A DNA stretch of 64,000 nt from Acanthaster planci (lineage: Eukaryota; Echinodermata; Asteroidea; Valvatida; Acanthasteridae). A program made the translations under genes and the position numbers. Below are positions 35,031-47,608 of the stretch, in pieces (the first letter of the stretch is position 1; each line of letters begins with the position of its first letter). Where the stretch lies: the NCBI RefSeq assembly GCF_001949145.1, contig NW_019091402.1, forward strand, positions 1,320,648 to 1,384,647, given 5' to 3'. The notes below the pieces were generated by a model, which saw only the letters and a list, made by a program, of their open reading frames with translations, searched no databases and had not been told where the DNA came from.

Positions 35031-38000
35031 CGAGGACCATACAAGGGGCGATGCATTATGCGCGGGGTAGATAGGTAATTAACGGAGGGGCTGATGAAAC
35101 TGGTGGTTAGGCCGACCCGGTCAATGGGTGGTGAGTCTAGTCGCGCAAACAATAATGTGAGGCAGGATTAATTGACAACATGCATGTACCTTGAGGCTCA
35201 GCAAGACCATTGTTTGCAAGACACGGAGTGTTAGACATGCGTTTTTGCTGCTGCAGCTGTTTTGTGGACTTTTCTTTCTTGCATAAAAATTGCAATATTG
35301 CATATTTATGAGCAAATAATGACTGTCATCCTCATCAGTTGGCAGAAAATGTGGGATTTAATTAGGAACCTTGTGCATTTTCAGAGTGCACAAATTTCAC
35401 TTTATACGTCTGCGAGTTTTAGATGCACAATTTACGGAATGTGGCCGCAAATTCACAACCCGATTGCTGAAGTGCGAGCCTGATATCAGTAATTGTGCTT
35501 TAGCTCCCGTTTTAATATCTTTTACTTTCCTACAGAATAACGTAGCAACAAAAAATACCCTTTAGAACTGTTTGAAAGGGTTTATTTAATTTCTAAAAAC
35601 ATTAAAAATATTCCAGAGCACTTTTCTGACAGATTGAGAATTCATTGTAGGACACCACTCGCGTAGTTTTCTGTTCAAAGAGTGGAGAGAAATTTGCTCA
35701 ATGAGAGAATTAGTTTTGACAGCAATCTACATCCTGATCTACGGTCATGAACTGAATTAAAAACGAATTACCGAAGCAAAAAAAATTCTGGATAGCAATA
35801 TATTCCAAATTCGGGCAAACTTAAGCGCAGAGACGGCCGTGTCATGTTGAGCGCAAATTGGCTACTTGCACAACAGTTGTGAACAGACTGTCCAGTTCAG
35901 CTGCAGTTTTTGCGCTCGCTCAATATATTAAACTGAAAAACGTCCCACGCAAGTTGAAACTTGCGCAGTGGTACGGTCAAATTTATCTGTTCCGTGGTGA
36001 GACGAAAGTCCGGCGTCTACGGAAGCTTGTGCAGGCCATGAAATTGACAAAAACTTTTTGATCTGACACTGATTTGCCCAGGCGAATTACTATTGCCCTG
36101 GCAGATTACCGGACCATCGAAATTGTTAACCACATCTGTGGAAAAAAAGTGAAACAACCCACCCTTATTTGGCCGGTAGAATTAGTGGGACAAAGTTGCT
36201 TTCTGTGGTCACTATGTCGTAAATACCCTGTTGTAGAGTCTGTGTGGCAATCAAAGCGTGTATCAGCGGAGACAGGTCAGGCTCTCTAAAAGATAGGGGG
36301 CAGTGCGTGTTCTTAGCTCAGTTCTGGATATTTTTAGAGTGGCAAATACGACACGGGACAGATCTTGAAGTGAAATTCCAACAAAACCACTTCGACATTC
36401 TAATGGGGCGTAATCATTCATGCAAAACGATACTAGCTGACAATACACTTGACAAACTTTGTTCGATAGAATTCGGCCAAGAGCGGATCCAGGACCAAAT
36501 CTTCCGGGGGGTGCTTTTTGTTATAGTTTGTCAGGTTTTGGGGGACCAAAACTTCGGAATTTTTATGCAGACTTTAAATTTTTTTTAGGGGTATGGCTAC
36601 ATTTTGGGGCCTTTTTTACGCGATTTCGAGAAGAAGGGAAAGGAAAGAGAGAAAAAAATGTAGAAAAAGAGTTCCACCAAATGACAAATTCGATGGTAGC
36701 TAATGGTCTCCTTCCCTTTTAGAACATTCTGCTGTCTTACCGGATGGGGGGGGGAAGCGGGGATGATGACCTTTCAAAAGTAGCCATTTTAGAATAAAAC
36801 AATTTGAGAAAGGGTTTGTTTTTGGTCTATTCTGTTTCCCTTCTTCTCCAAAGCGTGCAAACAGCCCAAAAACCAGCCCCGCCGGGGCCCAGAAGGTCCA
36901 TAACAGGTTACTTGAAAACTTGTTTTTTCGCTTCAAAGAAGCAAGTTCTTCACCCCGTCCCGAAAAAAACTCAGTGCATCTGGCCAAGACTTCAACCGAC
37001 GGTGTATGTCTCTTGCAATCATGACTTCGCGCAAGGACAACTCTAAAAGTTGGCCATATTCCAGAAAAAAGACATTATGTTAACCAAAACAAGACATATC
37101 AAATACTCTTCTTATATTAATTTCTGGGGGCCGGAATACAAAATCGTGCAAAATATTTCCAAGTAATTTTCACATCATAAATCCTTCAAACTATCCTCGA
37201 GTAGCGGCGTCACTTAAGGGGAAACGACCAGTAGACTTCACTCATCACCACAGACCTTTCATTACAGAGAGCACGCGCGCAGTGGCGTAACTGGGGGTGC
37301 ATGGGCCATGCGCCACAGAGGCGTGTCCCTGCCTCTTCCGTGGATGTCCAAGCCTCACCCCAATCCTGGGTGTCGCCCATTGAAATTAACGCTACCTGCA
37401 CCTACTCAAGCCACATGCAAGCATTATTGCTATCGGTGCCCCCTTGAAAGAAAAAAAAATATATCCGTCCACCCTGCAAGGTGCTTCCTCCCCAAACATT
37501 TCACCCTTGAGTTAGAGAGCCCCCCTTGGTCTTTTCGCTAAGATAAACGACATTAGCAAAGACATGACTCACGTGCGTTTCGTCAGGATTGCGATGAAGT
37601 AGAATGTGCGATGGATCACCTGATTTTCGACGTTGACTCCTGGGTTGCCCAAATCACAGTAATAGTTTGCAGTTATCTCCAAATTTTCTAATTTTAATTA
37701 AGATATGTAATGTTCAATTCTAACTCTGCAAAATTGACGAGTGTCGGGTCATGACTTCGTGTCGTTTTCAAACAGTATATAACACACAACCCGTATCTGT
37801 TTAAAGATTTCACTGATAAATTGATTAAAAAAAACCTTGAAGAATGCTTTTACGTTTGAGGAAGTATGCCATAGTTGAAAAACATGACCTTCGACTACAC
37901 TAATGACACCCTCATTGTAACACAAATTCGGTCACAATTATGGAGCACGCGTTGGACGGACCCGTCGAGAGGCATGCGGTTCAAAGTTAACCGTTCAAGT

Positions 38001-38160
38001 ACGCCTACATTGGATATTCCAAAGTCACGTCTCTACAGATGATTATCAGATGATGCCGCTCACCCCTTAGGAAGTTTTTCTTATTGTTAGGCCAAACAAA
38101 AAATTGGTTTAGAGTCCACCTCTTCCAAACTTTATAGATTGGGAGGTTACGAAAGCCCGG
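35031..38160. other. Intergenic DNA upstream of GREB1
   Basis: No exon of a known protein is recognised. Fragments resembling transposon ends are present, including AGCGGATCCAGGACCAAATC at 36482 and AGTGGCGTAACTGGGGGTGC at 37281. The segment 35262-35470 has faint similarity to repeat family R3. Confidence 0.5.
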
Positions 38161-38265
38161 TAGTGCCAACATTAAAAAAAATAATTATAAATTAAAAAAA
38201 ATTAACATATTTTTATTTTATTATTTTTAATTTATTGTTTATTTATTTATTTAAATTATTTTTCT
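38161..38265. repeat. AT-rich tract
   Basis: About 100 bp of almost pure A and T with TTTATTTATTT words. It borders the 3'-truncated side of the integrase-core relic. Confidence 0.8.
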
Positions 38266-38341
38266 CAAGTGTGCCAAACAAAGGTTTGGTACGTGGGCAT
38301 CGCCGTTCGTAACTGGGGGGGGGGGCTCTTCCGTTGTGTGT

Positions 38342-39174
38342 CCTTCTCTGTAGCCGCCGTCGCCGCCTTCTTTGCTCGACCCCCTCTGGGTCTAGTAATC
38401 CCAGAAGATGGCGCACCATTTCTCGGCTTACACGGAGGCTATTCTGAAGGGATCTCAGGGGTGCACCGCAGTAAATAAATTCCCATAGACAGCAGTGATA
38501 AATCCCCATACTTCACAAATGTTTAAAAATACTCAAAACTCTCACAGGGGTTCAGGCTGCACAGAAAAACGACGCATTTTTGACATGTCCTCTTTCATTT
38601 TCCTTTCAGTTTTTAGTGGGTTGACAAATGAATATTTTAGAAATTCTCACCCAATAACGAACCACCGCTAAAATGAAGGAAATTTCACTGCCCGGAAAAG
38701 TAGCCATTTTAAAAATGCATCTCTCTGCAAAACGGCTAAAAAGTGCCACTCTCGGACCTGATTGCATCCAAATTGTTCAGAATTGGAAGTCCTGAGTCCG
38801 GGCCAGAGGTTCAACGCCATATGTCTTAAATTCCCCACTTCCATGGTTCTCACGACCCTCTTACGTAGAATATTTTGAGTACATATTTCCTGCCTATTTA
38901 CGTGGCTGCCCCCCCTGTGCATCCACCGGTAGCCACAAAGTTGCCCTGAGGTACTCAACTGCCCTTCTTTAAAACATGCAACATCAACAATGTCTGTGTG
39001 GTGTTTTCGGCGATAAAGGCCAAGTTCTGGCAATCTATGACGTAGGTTACGCTTGCTGAGACTGATAATATGATTACAAGCAAGAGAAGCAATAATTTCG
39101 TCATAACTTAGTTCCAAACTAAAGCAATGCCAAATCAAATGCAGATTTCGTGTGTCTGGAGCTGCGGCAGCCAT
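38342..39174 (-). pseudogene. Integrase-core (rve) family gene relic, two exons
   Basis: Exon A (38902-39174) starts MAAAAPDTRNLHL and has the pattern of the N-terminal region of animal 'integrase core domain-containing' proteins: LSYDEIIASL, ISKRNLR-like ISLSKRNLRHRL, LGLYRRKHHTDI, GQLCGYRWMH. Exon B (38443 down to about 38342) continues NSLRVSREMVRHLLGLLDPE then GVEQRRRRRRLQRR. Joining donor CAC|GTAAAT to acceptor TTCAG|AAT gives a phase-0 junction with no residue gained or lost against the family pattern WMHxxxxxNGxxVSR. After LQRR, where the family goes on to WHxDSYDKLKPYG and the DDE catalytic core, the sequence turns into a C-run and AT-rich DNA. The catalytic domain is missing, so no integrase activity is expected. 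Identification rests on remembered family patterns and is probable, not certain. Confidence 0.7.
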
Positions 39175-39202
39175 GATGTCTTCCGAAAATTTGAGGGGGG
39201 GG

Positions 39203-39308
39203 TTGAAGAAAAAATGATAAAAAAATTAAAAAATACAAAAAATAAAATAAATAAGGAAAATTAAAAATAAAAAAATGAAAACAAATATTAAAAAAATAGT
39301 AAAAAAAA
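39203..39308. repeat. A-rich tract
   Basis: About 100 bp dominated by A with AAATAAAAAA-type words, directly upstream of the integrase-core relic. Further AT-rich tracts lie at 39496-39530 and 39617-39655. They may be old retroposon tails. Confidence 0.75.
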
Positions 39309-39699
39309 GTGTTTCTAAAATTAGACAACGCAGCCATTTTAAAACCACGGACCAAGAAACGGCACTTCCGCTGTGACCTGAAATCGTTCCCGTACGTTAT
39401 GGACATGAAGTACGGCAATATCTTTCATTTTTGTTTCGGCTGCGAGACGTGTACTTTTAATGAATAGTATAACCAGTGTACATTTTTGGCTAGTTTATTT
39501 TTTTTATTTATTTATTTTTAGTTTATAGAACCTGGGTGAAAGGAAACTCAGATTGGCGTTCAAAAGTGGTTCTTTCCTCGCCTTCCACCTCTGCGGAATC
39601 CCTGGTGCCATGACCATAAATAAATAAATAATAAATAAAATTAATAAATAAAAACACGCATGTCATTAAGGAGACTGGCTAGCACTCTTCGTGCAATAT

Positions 39700-39980
39700 C
39701 TGCACAGTTTCCCTCACGTTTGGGCATATTTGCTCAAGTGCTTGGCTAAGGAAGACCACCTTAATTTCTGAAGGAATGTACCCCGAGAGAGGGAGAAAAT
39801 TTCCCGCAATGCTGAATCATATCTTGGAGAAACTGAAAAACTTTCAATGAGCAAATTTGGGGTTCCCAGTTTGAATGAAAAAAAAACTGAGATATTCAGC
39901 GGGCCTTTATTATAGCAAGATTGCAAGAGGACGGTATTTTTATAGCTAAAAAGCGCCCTCATCTGTCAGGGAATTTTTAT
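39700..39980. mobile_element. Dispersed repeat family R3, intergenic copy
   Basis: CTTTCAATGAGCAAATTTGG followed by GGTTC (39841-39865) matches 46695-46719 at 24 of 25 bases. CGCCCTCATCTGTCAGG at 39954 matches the copy at 19650. Confidence 0.65.
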
Positions 39981-40869
39981 TTTATTTAATTTTTTTGGAG
40001 TGCACCTTTCCCGTCAACATGAGACTACCCATATACCCACTGGAAGGAAGCTTAGCATCTAATAATCTAACATTTGAGAAAATGTGTCCCAGGTAACGTC
40101 ATCAGCCCTTCCTTTCACACAGGCTTGTCGGAAAATACAATACCAAAGCCAAAGTGGATACATTTCAAGTGAAGTTAGAATATTTCGTGATACAAAAAAA
40201 CCAAACCAAAACAAAACGGAACAGACACAAATTCAGATTTACCTTTCAGGGGAGAAAAATCCACTGAGTTAGAACTTGAACAAACTAGTTTCTTGATTGA
40301 TATCGAGTACTGCCATATGCGTCTTCCATTGAAGTTTGCCATGTCTTTATGAATGATGAAGAAGTATTTATTTGCCGGTAGTTTTTATTTTCATGATTGG
40401 CGTTCATCTATTTTCCTTTTAAAGGATTTTTCCCATCTACCTCGTGCCTCTGATAAGAGGAAATTCAATTTTTAAGGGAACAACTCTCGTTACTTTCTTG
40501 AAATCGTAAATTTCCACCCCTCTCATTTTCTGTCAGTGGCTCCGCCCCCAGTATGAATTGCGCAGTCGAAGAGCAGCGATATTCAAAATTAATTTGGGCT
40601 ATGGTCGTCAATAACAATTGCATCTACGATCGAGAAGTGAAGTTAGCCGCTACCTCTTGTGCCCACAAGCGTTATAGCAAGCCGTTGCCAATTGATTCGG
40701 ATACGGCCGAAAGGGGGATAAGTGGTAAAATATGGCGGGTGCGAAATGAACAGGTTCCTGCCTGTTGAATTCCATAAATGTGCACATTCGTATGCATGTC
40801 TCAGGGCATACGACCTTTGTACATGTGCAATTTTCTAGGTGAAGAAGATATTCACGATTACGACACAAT
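39981..40869. promoter_or_regulatory. EIF3I: EIF3I upstream region
   Basis: No coding exon is seen. A GC box (CTCCGCCCCC, about 40540-40549) lies some 320 bp before the ATG. The sequence TTTCTAG|GTGAAGAAG just upstream of the ATG could be a splice acceptor for an untranslated exon. The start of transcription is not determined. Confidence 0.4.
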
Positions 40870-43800
40870 ATGGTAAGCTTTCATCCTTGTTTTAATGGAT
40901 CCTTGGATGTACATATGTGGCCTATTGCTTATCAACTATTGGTACAATAGTTGATGTTCAAATTAATTGTCTTACTGTGTGTATAACTTGGTATAAATCT
41001 GAAATGATCACTAGTTTGTAGCCGCAATAGCCCCGCGTTCTACTGTTTCTGCCCGTGCACTGCAGCATGCATGCCGTTTATGGTGCCGGGATATCCCCAT
41101 GCAAGAGGCATTCATCGTGTTGATTACCATGGTCTTGTAGCGTTCGACCGGATAGGTGTAGTGAATTTGTGAATATGAAGGTTTTAACGCTATGCATTGA
41201 GGAATAAGTCCTCCATGATCAGCTTATTAGAAGTTTAAAGGAATATACAATGTAATCAGTCTAGATCATGTATGTAGATGCCACTTAGTCTAATTTTAGT
41301 GACTTAGTGCTTACCACTCTGTGCCCGTGCACACCAAACCCATATCATGTAGGCCTATATGGGACTGGTCTGAGAAATTCAAATTTTTTTTTCAGTAAAC
41401 AACTTGGCAATTTCTCACCTAAATTGAACTTTTCGGGACATGTTTTTGCTTTCACATGGCTTAAAGATCACTGTAGGAAATAATTACTGGCATCCGTATA
41501 TCATGTTTTATTGTTTATGGAACTCTTCCCATTCGAAATTCTGAATTTTGGTTTTTGACTTAAAATGTGTCAGTTTGTTCGTGGCTCTCAGACTCGGGCA
41601 TTTGATTTCCCGAATCCTATTTCACCATGTTGATGTTGTTCACCTGACGTGTACCTAATGAGCAAGGCATTCTGAGCTGCCTAATCAGTAAGCAGTTTGC
41701 TAATGAGCATGTAACGTGTGTAGCAGAAATGTTGGGTATCTTTATTCTTACGCTAACTCTGATGATTTCTCAGTGCATCGTTGGGTCCGTCTGCTGAGTT
41801 TTACCCAGTTAGTTTCCTCACCAAACGTGACCAGTATTTTCATTTGTATCAAAATTATCAATTTGTACTAAACCTAGTTGTGTTTCCCCCCCCCCTTTTT
41901 GGGTTTAGTTTAAAAAAAAAATTTCTACAGCCGTACAGTTTTTCCAGGGCTCACCGGATTTCCATAGTTTTTGTTCTCATGAATGCCATTACAAATTACA
42001 AAGTCTTTACTTTTTGTACAAAAATCTTTACTTTTTTTATGTTCCTGTTGCATGTGTTATTTCACAGTTTTTCATCTTTTACTGCAGAAACCAATAGCAC
42101 TGAATGGCCACGAGCGGGCGATTACTCGCATTCGGTACAACCCAGAGGGCGACCTTCTGTTCTCCTGTGCCAAAGACATACATCCTACTGTATGGTTTTC
42201 GTTGAACGGGGAGCGTCTGGGCACGTATGATGGTCACACAGGAGCCGTCTGGTGTCTGGATGTCAATTGTATCCTTGGAAGTTGTCGAAACTGGCTGCAA
42301 ATTTTGGGATTTTGTTTTTGAGGAGAGATGTCTGGCCTGGTAGTTAGGACTTGTAGCCCGTGACTATATTTTTTGGGTCACCGGTTCAAATCCAGCAGCT
42401 GGTGGTCTTGGCCAAGTTACCTTACCCTACTTGTTTCTCTCCACCCAGGGGTGTAAATGGGTACCGATGATCGCAGAGAGGGTAGTTATGTTTGGTCAGC
42501 TCTTTTCGCCAGTTGTCAAAACGTCCAGCTTCATTCACCACAGCAGGGTTTCCCCAGCCTATTCAAATGTGAGGCGGCCCACCTCACGGATTCTAGTGAC
42601 CACCTCAGGCTTTTCTGGTGGATTTTACCACCTCGCACTTGAAATAGACAAATAAAGAAGGGGAAAGCCAAATAAATGAGATCTTTTGAAAAAGATAACT
42701 TTTAAATTGTTCAGAATGGTAAAGACGAACACAGAATGCAAGATCAATTTACTTCAGAGGGGAAATTTGGAGTAAATGTACTATTAGACGATATAGAATT
42801 TATTTTGGAGTTTTTTGAAAAGATTTGCTCTTGTTTTAGGCACAAGAACTTTGGCAAAATTGGTTTGACCACCTCACACATATCAGTATCCCCGGGGAAA
42901 CCCCTGCACCCCAGGAAGCTGAGAGGGTTTTAGAAATGTTCATAGGCCCGATGAGCAGAAATCGCCTTCCAAGCAGTTCGGATTAATGACAAGATATGCG
43001 ATGTACTGGGTGACATGATTAATTAATGACGAATTTTTCGATGCGAAAACGAGGACTCAGGAGAACGGTTGAAAATGCTTTGCAGCCCCAACCCTCATAC
43101 AGTCCAGAGACAAAACAGTCAAGGGAAAACGTGGGACAAACATAAGGACGGGCCAACTTGAAATGATGCTTGAGAGAAATATATTTCCTTTTGATGTTCT
43201 CACAAAAGACTGCTTACTTTATTAGCTTCTCGTTAAACCTTGCTTTACAACTGATATACTTTTAAAAGAATCCATTCCATTAATTGAAAAATGAAGAAGG
43301 TAAGATAGAGAATTCAACTGGAAAAAGCAATCATAAAGTTGTCAGCGTATGGTGTACTTGTGAACTTGTTCCTTGACGTTAGATGTAGGGAGTACAACCA
43401 AGGTGCTGACCGGTGCTGGCGATAACAGCAGTAGACTGTGGGACTGTGAAACAGGTGAGGCTCAAATCAGTCGGGCAGCAAATCAACACCTTCCATCTGA
43501 GAGGGGAATCAGGTTCTTTCCCCGCCTAGTCGCGTTCCACCTCTGTGGTCCGGGTTCGATTCCCGGCTTGGTCCACGTCTGGATTAGGTTTTCAATTCCC
43601 TGCTTGATTTGGTTGGTTTCACCTGGAACGTTCTTCTGGGGTTTTCCTCCCAACACTAAAACTGTAACTTCTTCTCACTGCCTCCCCTCTACAGGTTTCT
43701 TCAGGCTTCCGAGCCAACAGCGCCTAGGGCGCTTTTGAAGAATCCTCGGTTTCATTACCAGAAATATCACATGAACCGGGCAGTTGAAACCAATCCACGT

Positions 43801-46800
43801 TTTGCCCCGAATGGGATTCGAACCTAGGCAACTGAAGAGCAAGATAACAGAAACTCACATGTGTAACCTGTCGTGCTCGGTAGAGTCGTAAAACGGCTGT
43901 CGATTTTTGAATTGTCCCCACAGGGAAATGCATTAACATATTCCACACACAGTCTGCGGTGAGGACGTGCGGTTTCACATACAGCGGAAACACGCTGTTC
44001 TTCTCCACCGACAAGGCCATGGGCCACATGTGCCAGATATTCATGTACGACGTGCGTGACCACCAACAAATGAGTAAGTTCATAACTGGTGGGATTATAA
44101 TACAAGAAATATTAAAGTTGTTAACCATTTCCTATGCTAAATATTTCATGAACCATTCATTTTGTGAATTGGCCCAGGTGCAGGATTATTTGCTCTGAAA
44201 TTTACTAAACTGAGGTTTAAAGTTAGCACAGAGTCGGTTAACGTTCAGGTTCACTGACTTGAAAGTAAGGTCCCATACAACAATACTCCAGTCTGTGAAT
44301 TCTGGTGTTAAACGTTTGTCCGTTCCGTGTTTTGACTCGACAGAAGACAACGAGCCGTACATGAAGATTCCTGTCTCCATGCCCAAGGTGACCAGCGCTA
44401 TCGCCAGCAGACTGGATAAATACATCCTGACCGGTCATGATGACGGAACACTGATCAAGTGGGAAATGGAGGTGTGTATCTGCCCTTGTGCAGTTGCTAC
44501 AGAGGGCGCTATTTACCAGTTACGGAACATGACGATTCTAATCACAGCGCCTAAAGCTGAACGTTACTACTTTTGTATTTGATTTGGAGAACTTGAAGTA
44601 TATATATTTGTTTGACTAGTGTGACCATTGACAAATGCCAAGTGTGCCACATGTCTTTGTAAACCTACTTGTGTATTTCATAGTTAATCATTGGTCAGCC
44701 ATATTGAAATTGAAAGTGAAGTATACCCTTCATTTTTGGAACTTGAGAGTAAAAATGAAAGCCATAAAATGTCAAATTAGCACTTGTTTACTGTGATGAA
44801 CAATTTCAAATTTGTGCTTAAACTTAAACATGTTTTTAAGCCAGATTTTGAAAAACATTGAAAGGGACAGTTGGAATGCAGGCCACATTATAAAATAGCC
44901 TGGAGCCATCCTAATCGGCGGTACAAAACTGATGAAAGAGATTTAGGGAACAAGATTGAAAAAGGCCACCTTGTCCACACAGTGCGGGTAGTGACGAACT
45001 TTTGTGGACTTGCCCATGTCCACACAAGTGTTCCCCCTCTGAAAAGTATGCGTAGCGGCATTTTGGGATCAGGATGATTTATCACAAAATGAAAAGGAGC
45101 AGTTTAAGGAAATCCTCAGTAATCTAGCTCTCAAGTGTTCGCAGTTCAAGAAACAAATATTTCCATCGAGTTTTCTGAACTACGCAAAAAAAAAGGAAAA
45201 TCCACACTGGCTGTGCAACCCTAACGTGTGAGTTGGTGTATGGCTGCTCTGATTGGGCCAGCCTTGTGACCTAGGCAACACTACATTTTGAATGTCATTA
45301 CAGACTTTTCGTTAATTTCTGAAACGTTTTTAGACCGGAGAGAAGATTCACAGTGTGCAGGAGCATAGCCGTCTAATCAACGATATCCAGCCATCTAAGA
45401 ATGGTATGATGGTGATCACAGCCTCCAAAGACAACACAGCAAAAGTGAGAAGATGTTAAGACTATTTTTTTTCTTTCGTGAGATGTGACGTTACACTAAC
45501 TCATTTGCATGTGTCCCGCATAACAAAACTTTAGACCAGTTTTGTCCCTGAAATTTTTTTGTTTGCAGAAAAAAGAGTAAACCAGGCTCTTTGCTTTGAT
45601 GTATGACTCGGCTTGGACAGAATGGACATTATGAGAGTGAAATATGTCGAGGATTTGATTTTACATAATTTTTACAAGATTCTCTTTGATGTCATTCAAC
45701 TCAACAGGGTCTGGTGACTTATAACTGGAAGCTGAAACTCCCTCCTGTTTTTATAAGGCACCAGACCAAATCTATCAAAATCCAACACTCCCTGTGCAAT
45801 CCACAGGTGATGGTCTTTGTTGATGGATTCATTACATGTGGCTAAATGCGTTGTCACTGTTGCCATGACAACATGCACCAAATAACCCAGCCGTGAATCA
45901 GGCCTCCGGGACTATAAGTCCATCATAATCCGTCAACATTTGGTCACCTCAGGCCATTTGGATCAAGTCCCTCAAAATTTCCCCCAAAGGGGAATGGATT
46001 TGGGATGGTTTGTGTTAATATATTGTCAGGTTGAGTCACTTGCTAGGTAACAGTTTTGCTATGTACATGTATACAAAAACATAATAATGTGATTGTAAGA
46101 ATAATTAACTTACCAAAGCCGTGCAACGCGACTGTGAAACTATATTTTATTGATTTGAAGACTTACCTCCCTGAAGTGTTTATTTTAATACGCTATTTTT
46201 CTACTCTGTAATGGCAAGTAAAGTTGTATGTCCATGTTTGTTCCCAAGCTGTTCGATGCAGACACGCTGGAGCTCCTAAAGATTTACAAGACAGAAAGAC
46301 CAGTCAACTCGGCGTCGATATCGCCCAACAAAGACCACGTGAGTCATTGATACAACCCATCTGATGGATGATGTGTGGACTTGGGTCCATGACATGCGAT
46401 GCAATTACATGCACTGTACTTAAAAGTCTACGAAAATCCACCTTTCTTTTTTATTTTGAAATTTCTGTTTGCATTTGAAAGGATAGTTTTGGTTTTTTAT
46501 GCTTATGCAAATTTCAATATTCGTCAGCAAAACTGTGATGTCATGCCAGGGAGCAAATCTTCAGTGTTGCATTGATTTGTGCACAAAACACTGCTGGCCA
46601 TTTTGTGGTATTTTGCTGCTGGGCATTCCCTTTTTCTGACGATTCAGGTTTGGTTGAGTACAGGGCCATATTGACAAGCAAACCCTTAGGAATATTTTCA
46701 ATGAGCAAATTTGGGGTTCTTAATTGGAACGGAAAAACCTATAAACTAAGCATTGTCTTCCGTGATCCACAACAATGCTCTGTTTTCTTGAAACAGCACA

Positions 46801-47608
46801 GACTATTTGAAATATTTGACGGACTTGCACAAATATGGCTTCTACCAAACCTTTGTAACCTGTGCCGTTAACCAATCCTTGGCACCCATATTTTTTGGGT
46901 AACAAGCTGTCAGAAAGGATTGATTTTTTGCGAGTTGACAGTTGGAATGAACCAGAAGAGTAACATGAACGCGGCTGTGTTTGGGTGTGACAGGTTGTTC
47001 TCGGCGGAGGTCAGGAAGCCATGGACGTCACCACGACCTCGTCCCGAATCGGCAAGTTTGATGCGCGCTTCTTCCACCTTATCTTTGAGGAGGAGTTCGG
47101 CAGGGTCAAAGGTCACTTTGGACCAATCAACAGCCTGGCCTTTTCCCCCGACGGAATGGGGTGAGTTCTTGAAAGGAAACAGTTTCATTGATTAAAGCAT
47201 TAACTTTGTCTTGAGAGGTCAGCAATTACTTTAGAATTTCCTACAGATCTATGCATCTTTCTTTTCATCAAGTTGATTTCATTGTCACGTTAGAGTTTGT
47301 AGAACCAAAATATTAAGAGAGAACCCAGAGGCTTATAAACCTCAAGCTGTAAAAAAATAATTCCTCCAATTCAGAATGATTTGAAGTTAAATTGAATTTA
47401 AAAAAAAAAAAAAATTTCTTCAAGTGAGAAAACACCTGTCGTCTTCACAGTTCTTGCAAGGTCGAAGCTATGCATTTGCAGAAATTGAAAATTGAAATAT
47501 GATTATTTCTGGTCTTTGGCTTACAGGTACAGCAGCGGAGGGGAAGACGGCTACGTTAGAATACACACCTTTGACCCGCAGTTCCACGACTTTGAATTTG
47601 AATATTGA
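40870..47608 (+). CDS. EIF3I: Eukaryotic translation initiation factor 3 subunit I
   Basis: A WD40-repeat subunit of the cytoplasmic eIF3 complex that helps load mRNA on the 40S ribosome. Exons: 40870-40872, 42088-42268, 43383-43454, 43924-44073, 44344-44471, 45334-45444, 46249-46338, 46994-47160, 47527-47608. These give 984 nt and 327 residues (human 325), with all GT-AG introns in phase. The start codon alone forms the coding part of exon 1 (CAATATG|GTAAGC). The protein opens [19 protein letters not shown], with [71 protein letters not shown] and [12 protein letters not shown]. It continues with [26 protein letters not shown] and [18 protein letters not shown], ending EFEY. The predicted fold is a seven-blade propeller. 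Only exon 2/3 (residues DVNYVGSTTK) differs noticeably from human. Confidence 0.96.
41361..41532. mobile_element. Dispersed repeat R4, copy in EIF3I intron 1
   Basis: Starts GGGACTGGTCTGAGAAATTC and ends TATGGAACTCTTCCCAT. A colinear diverged copy is at 53732-53962 in the first intron of the MTFR1-like gene. Shared internal words include GACATGTT and TCACTGTAG. The type is unknown. Confidence 0.6.
42325..42535 (+). mobile_element. tRNA-derived SINE in EIF3I intron 2
   Basis: A-box-like TGGCCTGGTAGTTAGGAC (42333-42350) and B box GGTTCAAATCC (42383-42393) are at tRNA spacing. A conserved tail follows, CTCTCCACCCAGGGGTGTAA then ATGGGTACC. The same CCACCCAGG tail motif occurs in the minus-strand SINE at 54775-54962. 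Confidence 0.75.
42536..42914. mobile_element. hAT-like MITE with 8-bp target duplication
   Basis: Terminal inverted repeats are CAGGGTTTCCCC (from 42544) and GGGGAAACCCCTG (to 42906). The flanks CACCACAG (42536-42543) and CACCCCAG (42907-42914) match at seven of eight bases, fitting the 8-bp duplication of hAT transposons. The 363-bp body has no transposase. It sits directly behind the SINE in EIF3I intron 2. Confidence 0.8.
43480..43740 (+). mobile_element. tRNA-derived SINE in EIF3I intron 3
   Basis: Contains a perfect T-arm-like hairpin, CCGGGTTCGATTCCCGG, with a five-base stem and seven-base loop. The B box is GGTTCGATTCC at 43553-43563. The tail carries CTGGGGTTTTCCTCCCAACA. The rest of the cloverleaf does not fold well, so it is a SINE and not a tRNA gene. 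Confidence 0.75.
46496..46770. mobile_element. Dispersed repeat family R3, copy in EIF3I intron 7
   Basis: Shares TTTTCAATGAGCAAATTTGG followed by GGTTC with 39841-39865. Its 5' part (CTGTGATGTCATGCCAGG) resembles GTGTGATGTCATCCAA of the copy near 19425. Confidence 0.6.

Noticed and set aside
41781-42230. 149-codon plus-strand frame before EIF3I exon 2
   Set aside because: It is intron 1 read in the wrong frame through exon 2; the true frame starts at 42088 after the acceptor.
43550-43570. Possible tRNA gene (perfect T-arm)
   Set aside because: No acceptor stem or plausible anticodon arm upstream, and a SINE-type tail follows.
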